This document shows, one piece after another, positions 1 to 11,289 of a stretch of 64,000 bases of DNA (the first letter of the stretch is position 1; the number at the start of each line of letters is the position of its first letter). Position numbers and translations under genes: made by a program. Source of the stretch: Bubalus kerabau. Its lineage: Eukaryota > Chordata > Mammalia > Artiodactyla > Bovidae. The stretch spans positions 143,481,697-143,545,696 of the forward strand of contig NC_073627.1 in assembly GCF_029407905.1 (NCBI RefSeq). Reading direction: 5' to 3'. A model generated the notes under the pieces. The model worked only from the letters and a program-made list of their open reading frames with translations, made no database searches and had not been told where the DNA came from.

Positions 1-695
1 CGTCCCCTTTCTCTAGAGAAGAAAGAAATAATATGACAAGCTCCTGTCTGAGGGCTGTCCCAGGAATTGACCTCCCTGAAGACAGAACCAGAGGAGGTAA
101 TGTCAGCAGGGTCCAGGGGTCTGCCCTTGAATGGGTGTAGCTGTAAAGAGAATATGAAAATGATGAATTAATTATGTACTTAATTATCTATTCTCCTGAC
201 TGTATAACTTGTCTTGTGGCTTGAGTGCAAAACCATGTAGAGTCTTTTATGAACTAGTGCATCTACTAGTGAACTCCTGAATTCCGGGGCCACTTGAGCC
301 TAGCACAGAGAACTAGGACACTCTTCTGAAGTAGCTGAGCACCCCTTGCCCTGGCAACCCTCCAAACCAGTGCTCCAGGCTCCAATGTGTCTGGCTCCCT
401 CCCAGCCATTCTCCTCTCCAACCTTGTCACAGGTCAAACAGACAAATGATCACAGGCTAGGCTGGGAATTGGGAGACTGCAAAGAGCAAGAGATCACCTT
501 CTCATGACAGAAAGCAGCTCCCACGGCTTCTCAGCTTCTTCCTGGGAAAGTCTCCTAGCTGAGAAACCAGGAGACAGTGTTATATGGAAAAGGAGAGGGT
601 TCAGGGACATCCTATAGGAAGCCTTTGAATGAGAGGAGATTGCAAACTCCAACAGTGAGTGCTGTAAAGCACGTCTGTGTATGACTTAACCAGGT
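1..695. other. unassigned intergenic sequence
   Basis: I see no gene, repeat family or RNA here. Base composition is ordinary and there is no long open frame. Confidence 0.5.
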
Positions 696-880
696 ATGAT
701 GTGCTCTTCTGGGACTGCTCTCATTTGATCTTCACAGCTATGCTGTGAGTGAGGCAGGATCATCAGATACTGTTTCATAGGAACAAGACTGAGAGATGAA
801 GAGACTTCCAGAGGGTCATAAAACTAGTAAGTGACACAGTTAAGGACTTCTCCCATGTTTCCTGTCTTTTCATTCTCAGG
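696..880 (+). repeat. MIR SINE (ancient tRNA-derived)
   Basis: The order of blocks follows the MIR consensus as I remember it: a 'tttgatcttcacagctatg' core, then a 'gatgaagagac' segment matching the gatgaggaaactgag motif, then a 'agtaagtgacacag' segment. It is strongly diverged, as expected for a pre-eutherian SINE. Confidence 0.55.
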
Positions 881-2352
881 GGTAAGGTGGACTTTAGAAC
901 ATTCCCAGACTCTGATTTCCCATCCCCCCTATTTTTTTCTGGGAGAATTTGTAAGCTTAGACAATGGAAGTCTTCAGTGGTTAGAGTACCTGGCTCCTGG
1001 CACCAGGGCCCATCAAGGGACAGGATTCCTTGCCCACAGTGGAGGGGAGTCAGAGCAGAGACTGAGACTTTACCTCTTGACGCTGCATCTCTAGCCCCTT
1101 GTCTGACTTTTCGGTGACTCTTAAAGAAAAAGAATTAAAAGAGTGTGAAGCTGGGACATCATTTTTTTTCACATCCAAAATGAAACAAAGGAAATATACA
1201 TTTCCCAGTCTCTTTCTGTATATCTGTCTGCATTTTATACACTCTTCCATATGTTTGTCCTGTACTCCAGCTTTTCACCTGAACATTTCATTTTTTAACT
1301 TATTTCGCACTTACTTCAGTGCTTTCCATATTCTATACCTCCTGTCCTCTTTCTCAGGACAAGTTTGTCAGGGGGCTTAGTGTGATACAGGAGGAAAAAT
1401 GGAATGGATTAAATGGTTGGTGGCTCTCAGCCAATGATTTCTGCTTATTAAGTCCACCAATCAGAAAAATCCCCCATTTTTGGAGGTCAGAAGAAATCCA
1501 GTGAGGTAGATTCCATTTTATCTAGCACTCAACCCAAGTTAGATAGAAATTCTTAAAATTTTCAACTAGAATATACAGAAGGGGTGGGCTAGCAGGGCAT
1601 TATTTCTAGGCTCTGAAAAAGAGAAGTACTATAAAGAGTAACTAAATGTGTCTTATCTAAGAGTTAACTAGTGTAGCCATGGTCATAGCATTTCCCTACC
1701 GGGCAGCAGCTCCTTTTATGTTCTGTTAATCCACAGTAACTCTCTTTCACTTGCCAGATAGTTAGGATAATAATGAAGATGGAGCCATAGATATATAAGA
1801 GATACCCTAAATCCCACAGAACAGAAGTCGGGATCAGCATGGTCTAAAACCTCATAGCATGAGGAGACCAACCATTCCTATATGTAGGCACTCAGGGTCC
1901 TGGTGCCGAATGACTCTCCATGCTATGCCTGTGGTCTCCACCTCACAGATGACGGAACCAGCCATCAGACTACATCACAAAGCCCGCCTGTTTCACAAGG
2001 CAGGTGTGGTGTCAAAAGACATACCTGTCTAGAGAAGCTCACATGGTGATTCAGTCTGTAAATGAGGGTATCTTGTTGTAAGGACAAGGTGTTGCTTGCA
2101 GGCAGTGTCTTTGCTTCGTTTGTTTTCACTTTCCACAGCCTCCACCAGCCTGACAGCTCTGCTTTTCCTTTGTGACAGCTGTCTTGTCAGCCATCCACTG
2201 AAAACTGAGTGTTTAGGAACATTAGGTACCTTTTGAGAAAGAGCAGCTGGGACAGAGGAACCTATGTAAACTCCACCTGTACTGAAAATGTATGTGAGAA
2301 GCATACATTAGCTTAGGGACGGCAGAGACTGGTTATGGCTTGGGAATGGAGA
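881..2352. other. unassigned intergenic sequence
   Basis: Short overlapping frames below 100 codons are present on both strands, but none has a recognisable domain, initiation context or codon bias. No repeat family was recognised. Confidence 0.45.
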
Positions 2353-2534
2353 TCTTTATTTATGGCTGCTCTGGGTCTTCCTTGCTGCTCTCGGGCTTTC
2401 TCTAGTTGTGGAGAGTGGGGGCTAATCTCCAGTTGTGGACAACAGGCTCTAGGTGTATGGGCTTCAGAAGTTGCAGCATGCTGGCTCAGTAGTTTTGGGT
2501 TGCTGGCTCTAGGGCTCACGGGCTTCAGTAGTTA
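2353..2534 (-). mobile_element. CHR-type tRNA-Glu SINE, truncated
   Basis: Read on the minus strand this is the body of the cetartiodactyl CHR SINE. On the plus strand the diagnostic phrases are the 'tttatttatggctgctctggg' region and 'gggctttctctagttgtgg'. The tRNA-like head, expected at the right-hand end, is missing. It would have been mobilised in trans by L1. Confidence 0.8.
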
Positions 2535-3572
2535 AACAAAGTGGCTCATTTGGTAACTTTTAGGCATGACGGGTGTTTTCCAATCACTCCCAAGACCCAT
2601 CATTCCTACACCTTGACTATTAGATTTAGACATTATATTACCTGCTTGGCTGTCTGTGGATATTGTGATCTGACTCCAATATCTCAAAATTTCTGAATTT
2701 CCTTGAGAGAGTCTTTCCCTGGTAACAGTGGTCTCACAGCCAAAAAATTCTTGGCCTCAATATCTCTGAAGTTACCACTTGGTCCTTCCTCCAGTGTCCA
2801 GTCCTCTATCCATCTGGCATGGTGAGTGATCAATCTGTGCTCAGTCCTAAGCTGGACAGTGTCAAGGATACAAAGATATTTTCAGTCATGTTGCTTTTAG
2901 AGCCAGCAACCTAAAACCACTTCACTGGTTTCTAAGATAAGACTAATCCACACAAAGTAAGAACCAGCAATGGAAAACAAATGGAATCATTTATTCATCT
3001 GTGAGGCCCAGGTCACAAACATCCCATTCCTAAGGGGAAAAAACACAGTGAGGATCAGGATGCATAGACAGAGAAGGGTCCTGGGTAGAGTGAAACTGGA
3101 GTTGAATGTTTACATGCAGGCTGTGGGTGAAAGGAGTGTGTTCTAGGTAGGAGAGAAACTTACCAACAGATGCAGAATACTGAGGGATGGGCCATGGAGT
3201 TTATTTGACAGTAAGAAATGCAGTCTACCTCTAGCAGAGGTGCATGTGGGTGGACTGGATTGGGCTTGAAGGGAAATACTGGAGGAGCAGGAATGAGTTC
3301 TCTTGATGGAAGCATTTATTTCAGTAACTTAAAATTTTTTTAAAGTAGGCACACAAAATTACAAAGGCAGAAGAAGTTATGTAGTATGTCTCTTTCTCAT
3401 CTTTCTCTCCCCTTTTCCTTCCCTGTGTATCTTTCAGAATTGATTTAGAAATTGATTTGGGATAGGAAGTATAAATAAAGTGATATTTTTTCGCAAATGA
3501 AAGCATATTACAGACATGGTTTTTATCTTGTTTTATTTAATAATTTGAAAATATCTTATGTATATTTTGCAA
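2535..3572. other. unassigned intergenic sequence
   Basis: No gene seen. A short stretch near 2840-2890 weakly resembles an ancient L2/MIR phrase, but too weakly to call. Confidence 0.4.
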
Positions 3573-3786
3573 GTATTTTTTAAATTGAAGTATAGTTGAT
3601 TTACAATGTTGTGTTAGCTTCTGATGTACAGCAAAGTGATTCAATTTTACATATATGGATTTCAGATTATTTTCTATTATAGTTTATTATAAGATATTGA
3701 ATATAATTCCTTGTGCTATACAGCAGGACCTTGTTGCTTACCTATTTTATATGTAGCAGCTTGTCTCTGCTAACCCCAAACTCCTG
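3573..3786 (-). mobile_element. L1 3'UTR fragment
   Basis: The plus strand reads as the complement of an artiodactyl L1 3' end ('gaagtatagttgatttacaa', then 'ttgtgctatacagcagg'). Its inner edge meets the PPP4R3A fragment. It might be the lost 3' end of the large L1 that resumes at 10386, but about 0.7-0.9 kb of expected ORF2/3'UTR is missing between the two, so they may be unrelated. Confidence 0.75.
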
Positions 3787-3957
3787 TGTCTGCAGCAGGG
3801 CCTTTGCCCTGGCCCCCAGGCAGCATGCTGACCGGCACCTGGCAGCAGGTGAAGGTTTACATGCTCAACGAGGACCATCAGTGGGACAACCGGGGCACCA
3901 GGCATACCATCCGGCTACGTGGAGTGGCTGAAGGGCATGTCCCTGCTAGTCAGGGCC
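3787..3957 (+). pseudogene. PPP4R3A: PPP4R3A (SMEK1) exon-1 retro-fragment fused to BovB
   Basis: PPP4R3A is a regulatory subunit of protein phosphatase 4; its N-terminus is an EVH1/PH-like domain. From the ATG at 3824 the sequence encodes a diverged version of its first residues, including VKVY-LNED-QWD-RGT. A frame change near 3905 follows, and the next frame reads SGYVEWLKGMSLLVR. The SGYVE-LKG form fits the A paralog better than the B paralog, which I recall as STYVEELKG. Homology stops abruptly near 3957, inside exon 1, exactly where BovB 5' sequence begins. About 37 bases before the ATG look like GC-rich 5'UTR. The fragment cannot make a functional protein. The paralog assignment rests on memory of the protein sequence. 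Confidence 0.8.
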
Positions 3958-4299
3958 TGACAAAACATGGTCCACCTGAGAAGGGAATAGCAAACCACTT
4001 CAGTATTCTTGCCTCAAGAACCCCATGAACACAACAAAAGGCAAAAAGATATGATGTAGGAAGATAAGCCCCCCAGGTCAGTAGGTGTTCAATATGCTAC
4101 GGGGGAAGAGCAGAGAAATAACTCCAGAAAGAATGAAGAGGCTGGGCTAAAGCAGAAACGTCATTCAGTTGTGGATGTGTCTGGTGGTGAAGGTAAAGTC
4201 CAATGCTTTAAAGAACAATATTGCATAGGAACCCGGAATGTTAGGTTCATCAATTAAGGTAAGTTGGATGTGGTCAAACAGGAGATGGCAAGAGTGAAC

Positions 4300-5096
4300 A
4301 TTGACATTTTAGGAATGAACTAAAATGGTCGGGAATGAGTGAATTTAATTCAGATGACCATTAAATCTACTACTGTGGGCAAGAATCCCTTAGAAGAAAT
4401 GGAGTAGCTTTCATAGTCAATAGAAGTCCAAAATGCAGTACTTGGGTACAATCTCAAAAACAAGAGGATGATCTCTATTTGTTTCTAAGGCAAACCATTC
4501 AATATTACAGTAATCCAAATCTATGCCCCAATCACTAATGCCAAAGAAGCAGAAGTGGATCGGTTGTATGAAGACCTACAAGACCTTCTAGAACTAACAC
4601 CAAACAAAGATGTCCTTTTCATCATAGGGGACTGGAATGCAAAAGTAGGAAGTCAAGAGATACCTGGAGTAACAGGCATGTTTGGCTGTGGAGTACAAAA
4701 TGAAGCAGGGCAAAGGCTAACAGAGTTTTGCCAAGAGAACACACTGGTCATAGCAAACACCCTCTTCCAACAACACAACAGACGACTTTACACATGGACA
4801 TCACGAGATGGTCAATACTGAAATCAGATTGATTATATTCTTTGCAGCCTAAGGTGGAGAAACTCTAAACATTCAGCAGAAACAAGACCTGGAGCTGACT
4901 GTGGCTCAGGTCCATATTGCAAAATTCAGGCTTAAGCTAAAGAAAGTAGGGAAAACCACTAGGCCATTCAGGCAGGACCTAAATCAAATCCCTTATTATT
5001 ATACAGTGGAGGTGAGGAAAAGATTCAAGGGATTAGATGTGGTAGACAAGAGTGCCTGGAGAACAATGGATGGAAGTTTGTAACACTGTACAGCAG
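4300..5096 (+). pseudogene. BovB copy A endonuclease region, decayed
   Basis: This encodes the endonuclease/exonuclease/phosphatase-fold domain that nicks target DNA. The clearest open piece, 4555-4821, contains the GDWNAKVGS signature and ends in LYTWTSRDGQY followed by a stop. The next frame (4901-5083) gives the AKFRLKLKKVGKTTRPF linker. Stops and frameshifts occur upstream of 4555, for example within 4240-4330. An LTR interrupts the linker at 5097. Confidence 0.8.
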
Positions 5097-5722
5097 TGAG
5101 AGAGTTAACAGGTAGGAAGCCCAGAGATCCCTAAGAGGAAGGAGGAAATAAACTGCAAGTGGCAGACATTGTTTTCCTTTCTCTACACAAAATTAAAAGA
5201 GGCTTATTTTAATTCTGTGCTGACAATGCCTAGTTCTGCCTGAACTTAACTATTCTCAAACCTTGAGTTAACCTATGTGGTTTTTCTTATGGAAATGTTT
5301 TTCTTAAGCTATGTTAATGAAACTATGTATTTGCTTTGTAGTCTGCCTTTCTTCAAATCAATTCTGGCCTAAGACTAACCTTTTTTTCCTCTTCTCAAAC
5401 ATTGGGCTGATAATGGTTCAACAAACCAGTATTCATGTCAATTGTTTTGTGGCTGGGGATGACACACCTTGTGCCATTCTATCTCAAAAAGGCATATTGT
5501 GGGAGAGGGGCCTGGGCAAAATCCCTTAGCCTGGAGGTGTTTCTTATATCTGATTAGCAGCTTGCTAACAGACATATACAGCCAACAAAAACAAGACCAG
5601 GAGCTGACTGTGGCTTAGATCATGAACTCCTTATTGCCAAATTCAGACTTAAACTGAAGAAAGTAGGGAAAACCACTAGACCATTCAGGTATGACCTAAA
5701 TCAAATCCCTTATGATTATACA

Positions 5723-7812
5723 GTGGAAGTGAGAAATAGATTTAAGGGCCTAGATCTGATAGATAGAGTGCCTGATGAACTATGGAATGAGGTTCGTGAC
5801 ATTGTACAGGAGACAGGGATCAAGACCATCTCCATGGAAAAGAAAGGCAAAAAAGCAAAATGGCTGTCTGGGGAGGCCTTACAAATAGCTGTGAAAAGAA
5901 GAGAAGCGAAAAGCAAAGGAGAAAAGGAAAGATATAAGCATCTGAATGCAGAATTCCAAAGAATAGCGAGAAGAGATAAGAAAGCCTTCCTCAGGGATCA
6001 ATGCAAAGAAATAGAGGAAAACAACAGAATGGGAAAGACTAGAGATCTCTTCTGGAAAAGGCAATGGCACCCTACTCCAGTACTCTTGCCTGGAAAACCC
6101 CATGGATGGAGGAGCCTGGTAGGCTGCAGTCCATGGGGTCGCTAAGTCGGACACGACTGAGCAACTTCACTTTCACTTTTCACTTTCATGCATTGGAGAA
6201 GGAAATGGCAACCCACTCCAGTGTTCTTGCCTAGAGAATCCCAGGGACGGGGGAGCCTGGTGGGCTTCCGACTATGAGGTCGCACAGAGTCGGACATCGG
6301 ACACGACTGAAGCAACTTAGCAGCAGCAGCAGCAGAGATCTCTTCAAGAAAATTAGAGATACCAAGGGAACATTTCATGCAAAGATGGGCTCGAAGAAGG
6401 ACAGAAATGGTATGGACCTAACAGAAGCAGAAGATATTAAGAAGAGGTGGCAAGAATACACAGAAAAACTTCACAAAAAAGATCTTCATGACCCAGATAA
6501 TCACGATAGGGTGATCACTGACCTAGAGCCAGACATCCTGGAGTGTGAAGTCAAGTGGGCCTTAGAAAGCATCACTATGAGCAAAGCTAGTGGAGGTGAT
6601 GGAATTCCAGTTGAGCTATTTCAAATCCTGAAAGATGATGCTGTGAAAGTGCTGCACTCAATATGCCAGCAAATTTGGAAAACTCAGCAGTGGCCACAGG
6701 ACTGGAAAAGGTCAGTTTTCATTCCAATCCCAAAGAAAGGCAATGCCAAAGAATGCTCAAACTACCACACAATTGCACTCATCTCACACGCTAGTAAAGT
6801 AATGCTCAAAATTCTCCAAGCCAGGCTTCAGCAATACGTGAACCATGAACTTCCTGATGTTCAAGCTGGTTTTCGAAAAGGCAGAGGAACCAGAGATCAA
6901 ATTGCCAACATCCGCTGGATCATGGAAAAAAACAGAGAGTTCCAGAAAAACATCTATTTCTGCTTTATTGACTATGCCAAAGCCTTGGATTGTGTGGATC
7001 ACAATAAACTGTGGAAAATTCTTCAAGAGATGGGAATACCAGACCACCTCACCTGCCTCTTCAGAAATCTGTATGCAGGTCAGGAAGCAACAGTTAGAAC
7101 TGAACATGGAACAACAGACTTGTTCCAAATAGGAAAAGGAGTCCGTCAAGGCTGTATATTGTCACCCTGCTTATTTAACTTATATGCAGAGTACATCATG
7201 AGAAACGCTAGGCTGGAAGAAGCACAAGCTGGAATCAAGATTGCTGGGAGAAATATCAATAACCTCAGATATGCAGATGACACCACCCTTATGGCAGAAA
7301 GTGAAGAGGAACTAAAGAGCCTCTTGATGAAAGTGAAAGTGGAGAGTGAAAAGTTGGCTTAAAGCGCAAGACTCAGAAGACGAAGATCATGGCATCTGGT
7401 CCCATCACTTCATGGGAAATAGATGGGGAAACAGTGGAAAACAGTGTCAGACTTTATTTTTTGGGGCTCCAAAATCACTGCAGATGGTGACTGCAGCCAT
7501 GAAATTAAAAGATGCTTACTCCTTGGAAGAAAAGTTATGACCATAGATAGCATATTCAAAAGCAGAGACATTACACTGCCAACAAAGGTCCGTCTAGTCA
7601 AGGCTATGGTTTTTCCAGTGGTCATGTATGGATGTGAGAGTTGGACTGTGAAGAAAACTGAGCGCCTAAGAATTGATGCTTTTGAACTGTGGTGTTGGAG
7701 AAGACTCTTGAGAGTCCCTTGGACTGCAAGGAGATCCAACCAGTCCATTCTAAAGGAGATCAGCCCTGGGATTTCTTTGGAAGGAATGATGCTGAAGCTG
7801 AAACTGCAGTAA
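5723..7812 (+). pseudogene. BovB copy B reverse transcriptase, interrupted
   Basis: This is the BovB RT polyprotein, broken in two ways. The first open piece (5723-about 6050) covers the region upstream of the RT (MEVRNRFKGLDLIDRVPDEL). A Bov-A2 SINE then interrupts it. The second piece (6334-7362) contains the RT core: GGDGIPVELF, GFRKGRGTRDQ, FIDYAKALDCVDH, the GVRQGCILSP block and the catalytic YADDTTLM. A frameshift near 7360 ends it. A third piece (7423-7812) holds the C-terminal domain with VMYGCESWTV and LRVPWTARRSNQ. The catalytic YADD is intact but the reading frame is not, so the copy is inactive. Confidence 0.9.
6053..6333 (+). mobile_element. Bov-A2 SINE inside BovB copy B
   Basis: Two Bov-A units in tandem end in an (AGC)n tract. 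The element is bounded by a perfect 12-bp target duplication, AGAGATCTCTTC, at 6041-6052 and 6334-6345. Bov-A SINEs are themselves derived from BovB sequence, so a descendant SINE has landed in its parent family's ORF. Confidence 0.93.
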
Positions 7813-8056
7813 CTTGGCCACCTCATGTGAAGAGCTGACTCATTGGAAAAGACTCTGATGCTGGGAGGGATTGGGGGCAAGAGGAGAAGGGGACGACAGA
7901 GGATGAGATGGCTGGATGGCATCACTGACTCGATGGACGTGAGTCTCAGTGAATTCCGGGAGTTGGTGATGGACAGGGAGGCCTAGTGTGCTGCAATTCA
8001 TGGTGTCGCAAAGAGTCAGACACAACTGAGTGACTGAACTGAACTGAACAGACATA

Positions 8057-8267
8057 AAACATTGGAGAAGAGCGTGATGCTGGGAAAGATTGAAGGCGGG
8101 AGGAGGAAGGGACAACAGAGGATGAGATAGTTGGATGGCATCACCGACTCAATAGACATGAGTTTGAGTAAACTCTGGGAGTTGGTGATGGACAGGGAGG
8201 CCTGGCATGCTGCAGTCCATGGGGTCAGAAAGGGTCGGAAAGGGTCATGTCTGAGCGAGTGAACTCA
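8057..8267 (+). mobile_element. BovB 3'-end fragment
   Basis: About 210 bp of BovB 3' terminus ('gtgatgctgggaaagattga' to 'ctgagcgagtgaactcaact'), read on the plus strand. It sits inside the LTR and directly abuts the right target duplication of copy B, so it was there before copy B arrived. Confidence 0.75.
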
Positions 8268-8474
8268 ACTCTCAAAAACTAGCAAGGGGGCATTCTTTCT
8301 GCCCCCCTTCTGATGTCTATTTCAGAAGCTTTCTCTATCTCTTTTATACTTTAATAGAACTCTGCTACACAAAAGCTCCGAGTGATCAAGTCTCGTCTCT
8401 GGCCTGGATTGAAATCCTCTCCTCCAGAGGTCATGAAACCGGCGTAGTTCACAGCTCACGACAGCAACCTTTCA

Positions 8475-10378
8475 GGAAGTGGTGACCAAAATCATTCCCA
8501 AGAAAAAGAAATGCAAGAAGGCAAAGTGGTTGTCTGAGGAGGCCTTAGAAATAGCTAAGAAAAGAAGAGAAGCAAAAGGCACAAAGGAGAAAGGGAAAGA
8601 TATACCCAAGTGAATGCAGTTTCAGGGAATAGCAAAAAGAGATAAGGAAGCCTTCTTAAGTGAACAGTGCAATGAAACAGGAAAACAACAGATGGGAAAG
8701 ACTAGGGATCTCTTCAAGAAAACTGGAGATACCAAGGGAACATTTCAAGCAAAGATGGGTTCAATAAAGGACAGAAATGGCAAGGACCTAAGAGAAGCAG
8801 AAGATATTAAGAAGAGGTGTCAAGAATACACAGAACTGTACAAAAAAGGTCTTAATGACCTGGATAACCACAATGGTGTGGTCACTCACCTAGAGCCAGA
8901 CATCCTGGAGTGTGAAGTCAGGTGGGCATTAGGAAGCATTTCTATGAACAAAGCTAGTGGAGGTGATGGAATTCCAGCTGAGCTATTTAATATCCTAAAC
9001 GATGATGCTGTTAAAGTGTCGCATGTGATATGCCAGCAAATTTGGAAAACTCAGCAGTGGCCAGAGGACTGGAAAAGGTCAGTTTTCATTCCAATCCCAA
9101 AGAAACGCAATGCCAAGGAATGTTCAAACTACCATACAATTGTACATGCTAGCAAGATTATGCTCAAAATCCTTCAAGAATGGCTTCACCAGTATGTGAA
9201 CTGAGAAGTTCCAGTACAAGCTGGATTTAGAAAAGCCAGAGGAACCAGCAATCAAATTGCCAGCATTTTCTGGATCATAGAAAAAGGGAATTCTACAGTT
9301 CTAAAATCTGCTTCACTGACTATGCTAAAGCCTTTGACTGTGTGATCACAACAAACTGGAAAATTCTTAAAGAAATGGGAATACCAGACCACCTTACCTG
9401 TCTCCTGAGAAACCTACATGCAGGACAAGAAGCATGTTAGAACTGGACATGGACCAATGGACTGGTTCAAAATTGAGAAAGGAGTACATCAAGGCTGTAC
9501 ATTGTCACCTTGCTTATTTAACTTATATGTAGAGTATATCGTGTGAAATGCTGGATTGGAAGACTCACAAGTTGGCATCAAGATTGTTGGGAGAAATATC
9601 AACCTCAGATATGCAGGCCATACCACTTTAATGGCAGAAAGTGAAGAGGAACTAAAGAGTCTCTTGATGAAGGTGAAAGAGGAAAGTGAAAAGCTGTCTT
9701 AAAACTCAGCATTCAAAAAACGAAGATTGGCATCTGGTCCCATCACTTCATGGTAAACAGATGGGGAAAATGTGGAAACAGTGACAGATCATTTTTTCTT
9801 GGGCTCCAAAATCACTGTGGATGGTGACTGCAGTCATGAAATTGAAAGACACTTGCTACTTGGAAGAAAAGCTATGACAAACCTAGACAGTGTATTAAAA
9901 AGCAGAGACATCAGTTTGCTGACAAAGGTGTGTATAGATAGTCAAATCTATGTTTTTTTTCAGTAGTCATGTATGGATGCGAGAGTTGGACCATAAAGGC
10001 TGAGCACTGAAGGATTGATGATTGTGAACTGTGGTGTTGGAGAAGACTCTTGAGAGTCCCTTGGACAGCAAGGAGATCAAACCAGTTAATTCTAAAGGAA
10101 ATCAATCCTAAATATTCATGGGATGGACTGATGCTGAAGCTGAAACTCTAATACTTTGGCCATCTGATGCGAAGTGTCGACTCACTGGAAAAGACCTTGA
10201 TGCTGGGAAAGATTGAGGGCAAGAGGAGAAGAGGGTGACAGAGATGAGATGGTTGGATCGCATCACTGACTCAATGGCCATGAGTTTAAGCAAGCTCTGG
10301 GAGTTGGTGATGGACAGGGAAGTTTGGCATGCTGCAGTTCATGGGGTCACAGTTAGACACAACTTAGCATCTGAACAG
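8475..10378 (+). pseudogene. BovB copy A reverse transcriptase, decayed
   Basis: This is the downstream half of copy A. The longest open stretch (8614-9204) spans the pre-RT region and RT entry (IKDRNGKDLREAEDIKKR, GGDGIPAELF, WKTQQWPEDWKRSVFIPIP). A stop at 9202 and several small deletions follow, and the YADD box region near 9610 reads as degraded ('atgcaggccatacc'). The C-terminal region lies at 9772-10200 and the element ends near 10378. Unlike most other copies it keeps CGA rather than TGA after 'ctgatg' near 10166, which marks a different BovB subfamily. Confidence 0.85.
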
Positions 10379-11182
10379 CAGCAATGATTTCCTTGCTGTG
10401 CAAAAGTTTCTAAGTTTGAATAGATCATTTGTTTTACATTTGTTTACTTTTGCTTTTATTTCTTTTGCCTAGGAAGACTGACCTAAGAAAACATGCTGCA
10501 ATTTATGTCAGAGAATGTTTTGCCTATGTTCTCTTCTGGAAGTTTTATGGTGTCATGTCTTATACAACTAAGCGATTTTGAATTTATTTTTGCATAAGTT
10601 GTGAGGAAGTGCTGTAACTTCACTGATTTACACACAGCTATCTAGTTTTCCCAGTAACACCTGCTGAAGAGACTGTCTTTACTCTGTTGTATATTCTTGC
10701 CTCTTTTGACAAGATTAATTGACCACAGGTGTGTGGGTTTATTTCTGGACTCTCTTATATTCCATTGACCCATATGTCTGTTTTTTGCCCAATACCATGC
10801 TATTCTGATTACTGTAGCTTTTTAAGATTGTCTGAAGTCTAGCAGTGTTATGCCTTCAGCTTTGTTCTTTTTCCTTAGGATTGCTTTGGAATTCTGGGTC
10901 TTCTGTGGTTCCATAAAAGTTTTAGAATTAGTTGTTCTAGTTCTGTATAAAATGTAATGGGTAATTTGATAAGGATCACATTAAATCTGTAGATTGCTTT
11001 GGGTAGTATGGCCATTTAAACAATATTAATTCTCCCAATCCAAGAGCATGAGATAGCTTTCTATTTCTTTGAGTCACTTTCAGTTTCTTTTATCAATGTT
11101 TTATAGTTCTCAGCATATAAGTCTTTCACCTCCTTGGTCAAGTTTATTCTTTGGTCAAGTATTTTATTTTTTGACATTTTAT

Positions 11183-11289
11183 TTTAATTAATTAATTTGG
11201 TGGCTTGTGGGATCCTTGACTAAGGATTGAACCCAGGCCATGGCAGTGAAAACCTGTAATCCTAACCATTAGACCACCAGAACTCCCTG
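11183..11289 (-). mobile_element. CHRL-type tRNA-Glu SINE
   Basis: A short CHR-family SINE on the minus strand. The plus-strand text 'ggattgaacccaggccatgg' is the complement of the tRNA B-box region, and 'taaccattagaccaccag' is the complement of the head. It is inserted in the L1 copy A ORF2 region. Confidence 0.75.

Larger units (their letters stand above)
5577..8046 (+). mobile_element. BovB LINE copy B with 10-bp target duplication
   Basis: A 5'-truncated BovB starting in the linker after the endonuclease and ending in a TGAAC-type tail. It is flanked by AACAGACATA at 5567-5576 and 8047-8056, so the insertion boundaries are well defined. It carries a Bov-A2 SINE at 6053-6333. It entered an LTR that already contained the short BovB end at 8057-8267. 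Confidence 0.9.
5097..8474 (+). mobile_element. Solo ERV LTR (BTLTR1-like), split by BovB
   Basis: The left part (5097-about 5576) starts TGAGAGAG. The right part (8268-8474) has 'actttaatagaactctgc' and 'gctccgagtgatcaag' and ends CAACCTTTCA. The right part matches the U3/R/U5 end of the minus-strand LTR at 13416-14063, which supports one family. No viral genes are present. BovB pieces at 5577-8046 and 8057-8267 lie inside it. The LTR lies inside BovB copy A, because the BovB sequence resumes directly at 8475. No clear target duplication was found. The family name is from memory. Confidence 0.7.
3958..10378 (+). mobile_element. BovB LINE copy A (near full length, split)
   Basis: BovB is an RTE-clade non-LTR retrotransposon encoding an endonuclease and a reverse transcriptase. 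Copy A begins in the BovB 5' region ('ccacctgagaagggaatagc') and runs through the endonuclease to 5096. It resumes at 8475 ('atcattcccaagaaaaag') and continues through the RT to the 3' terminus near 10378. The gap is filled by an LTR at 5097-8474 that itself carries younger BovB insertions. The frame is broken by many indels and stops, and divergence is higher than in copies B, C and F, so this is an early layer. The 5' end joins directly to a PPP4R3A fragment in the same orientation. Confidence 0.85.

Noticed and set aside
3787..3957. Full processed PPP4R3A retrogene
   Set aside because: Homology ends inside exon 1 and is replaced by BovB; no downstream PPP4R3A sequence or poly(A) is present.
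7410..7925. Recurrent antisense open frame in BovB (also 16708-17262 minus, 41528-42082 plus, 31835-32395 plus, 51454-51753 minus), up to 186 codons
   Set aside because: It is the exact complement of the BovB C-terminal coding region and appears wherever that region is well preserved. It has no domain and is explained by the codon composition of the sense strand.
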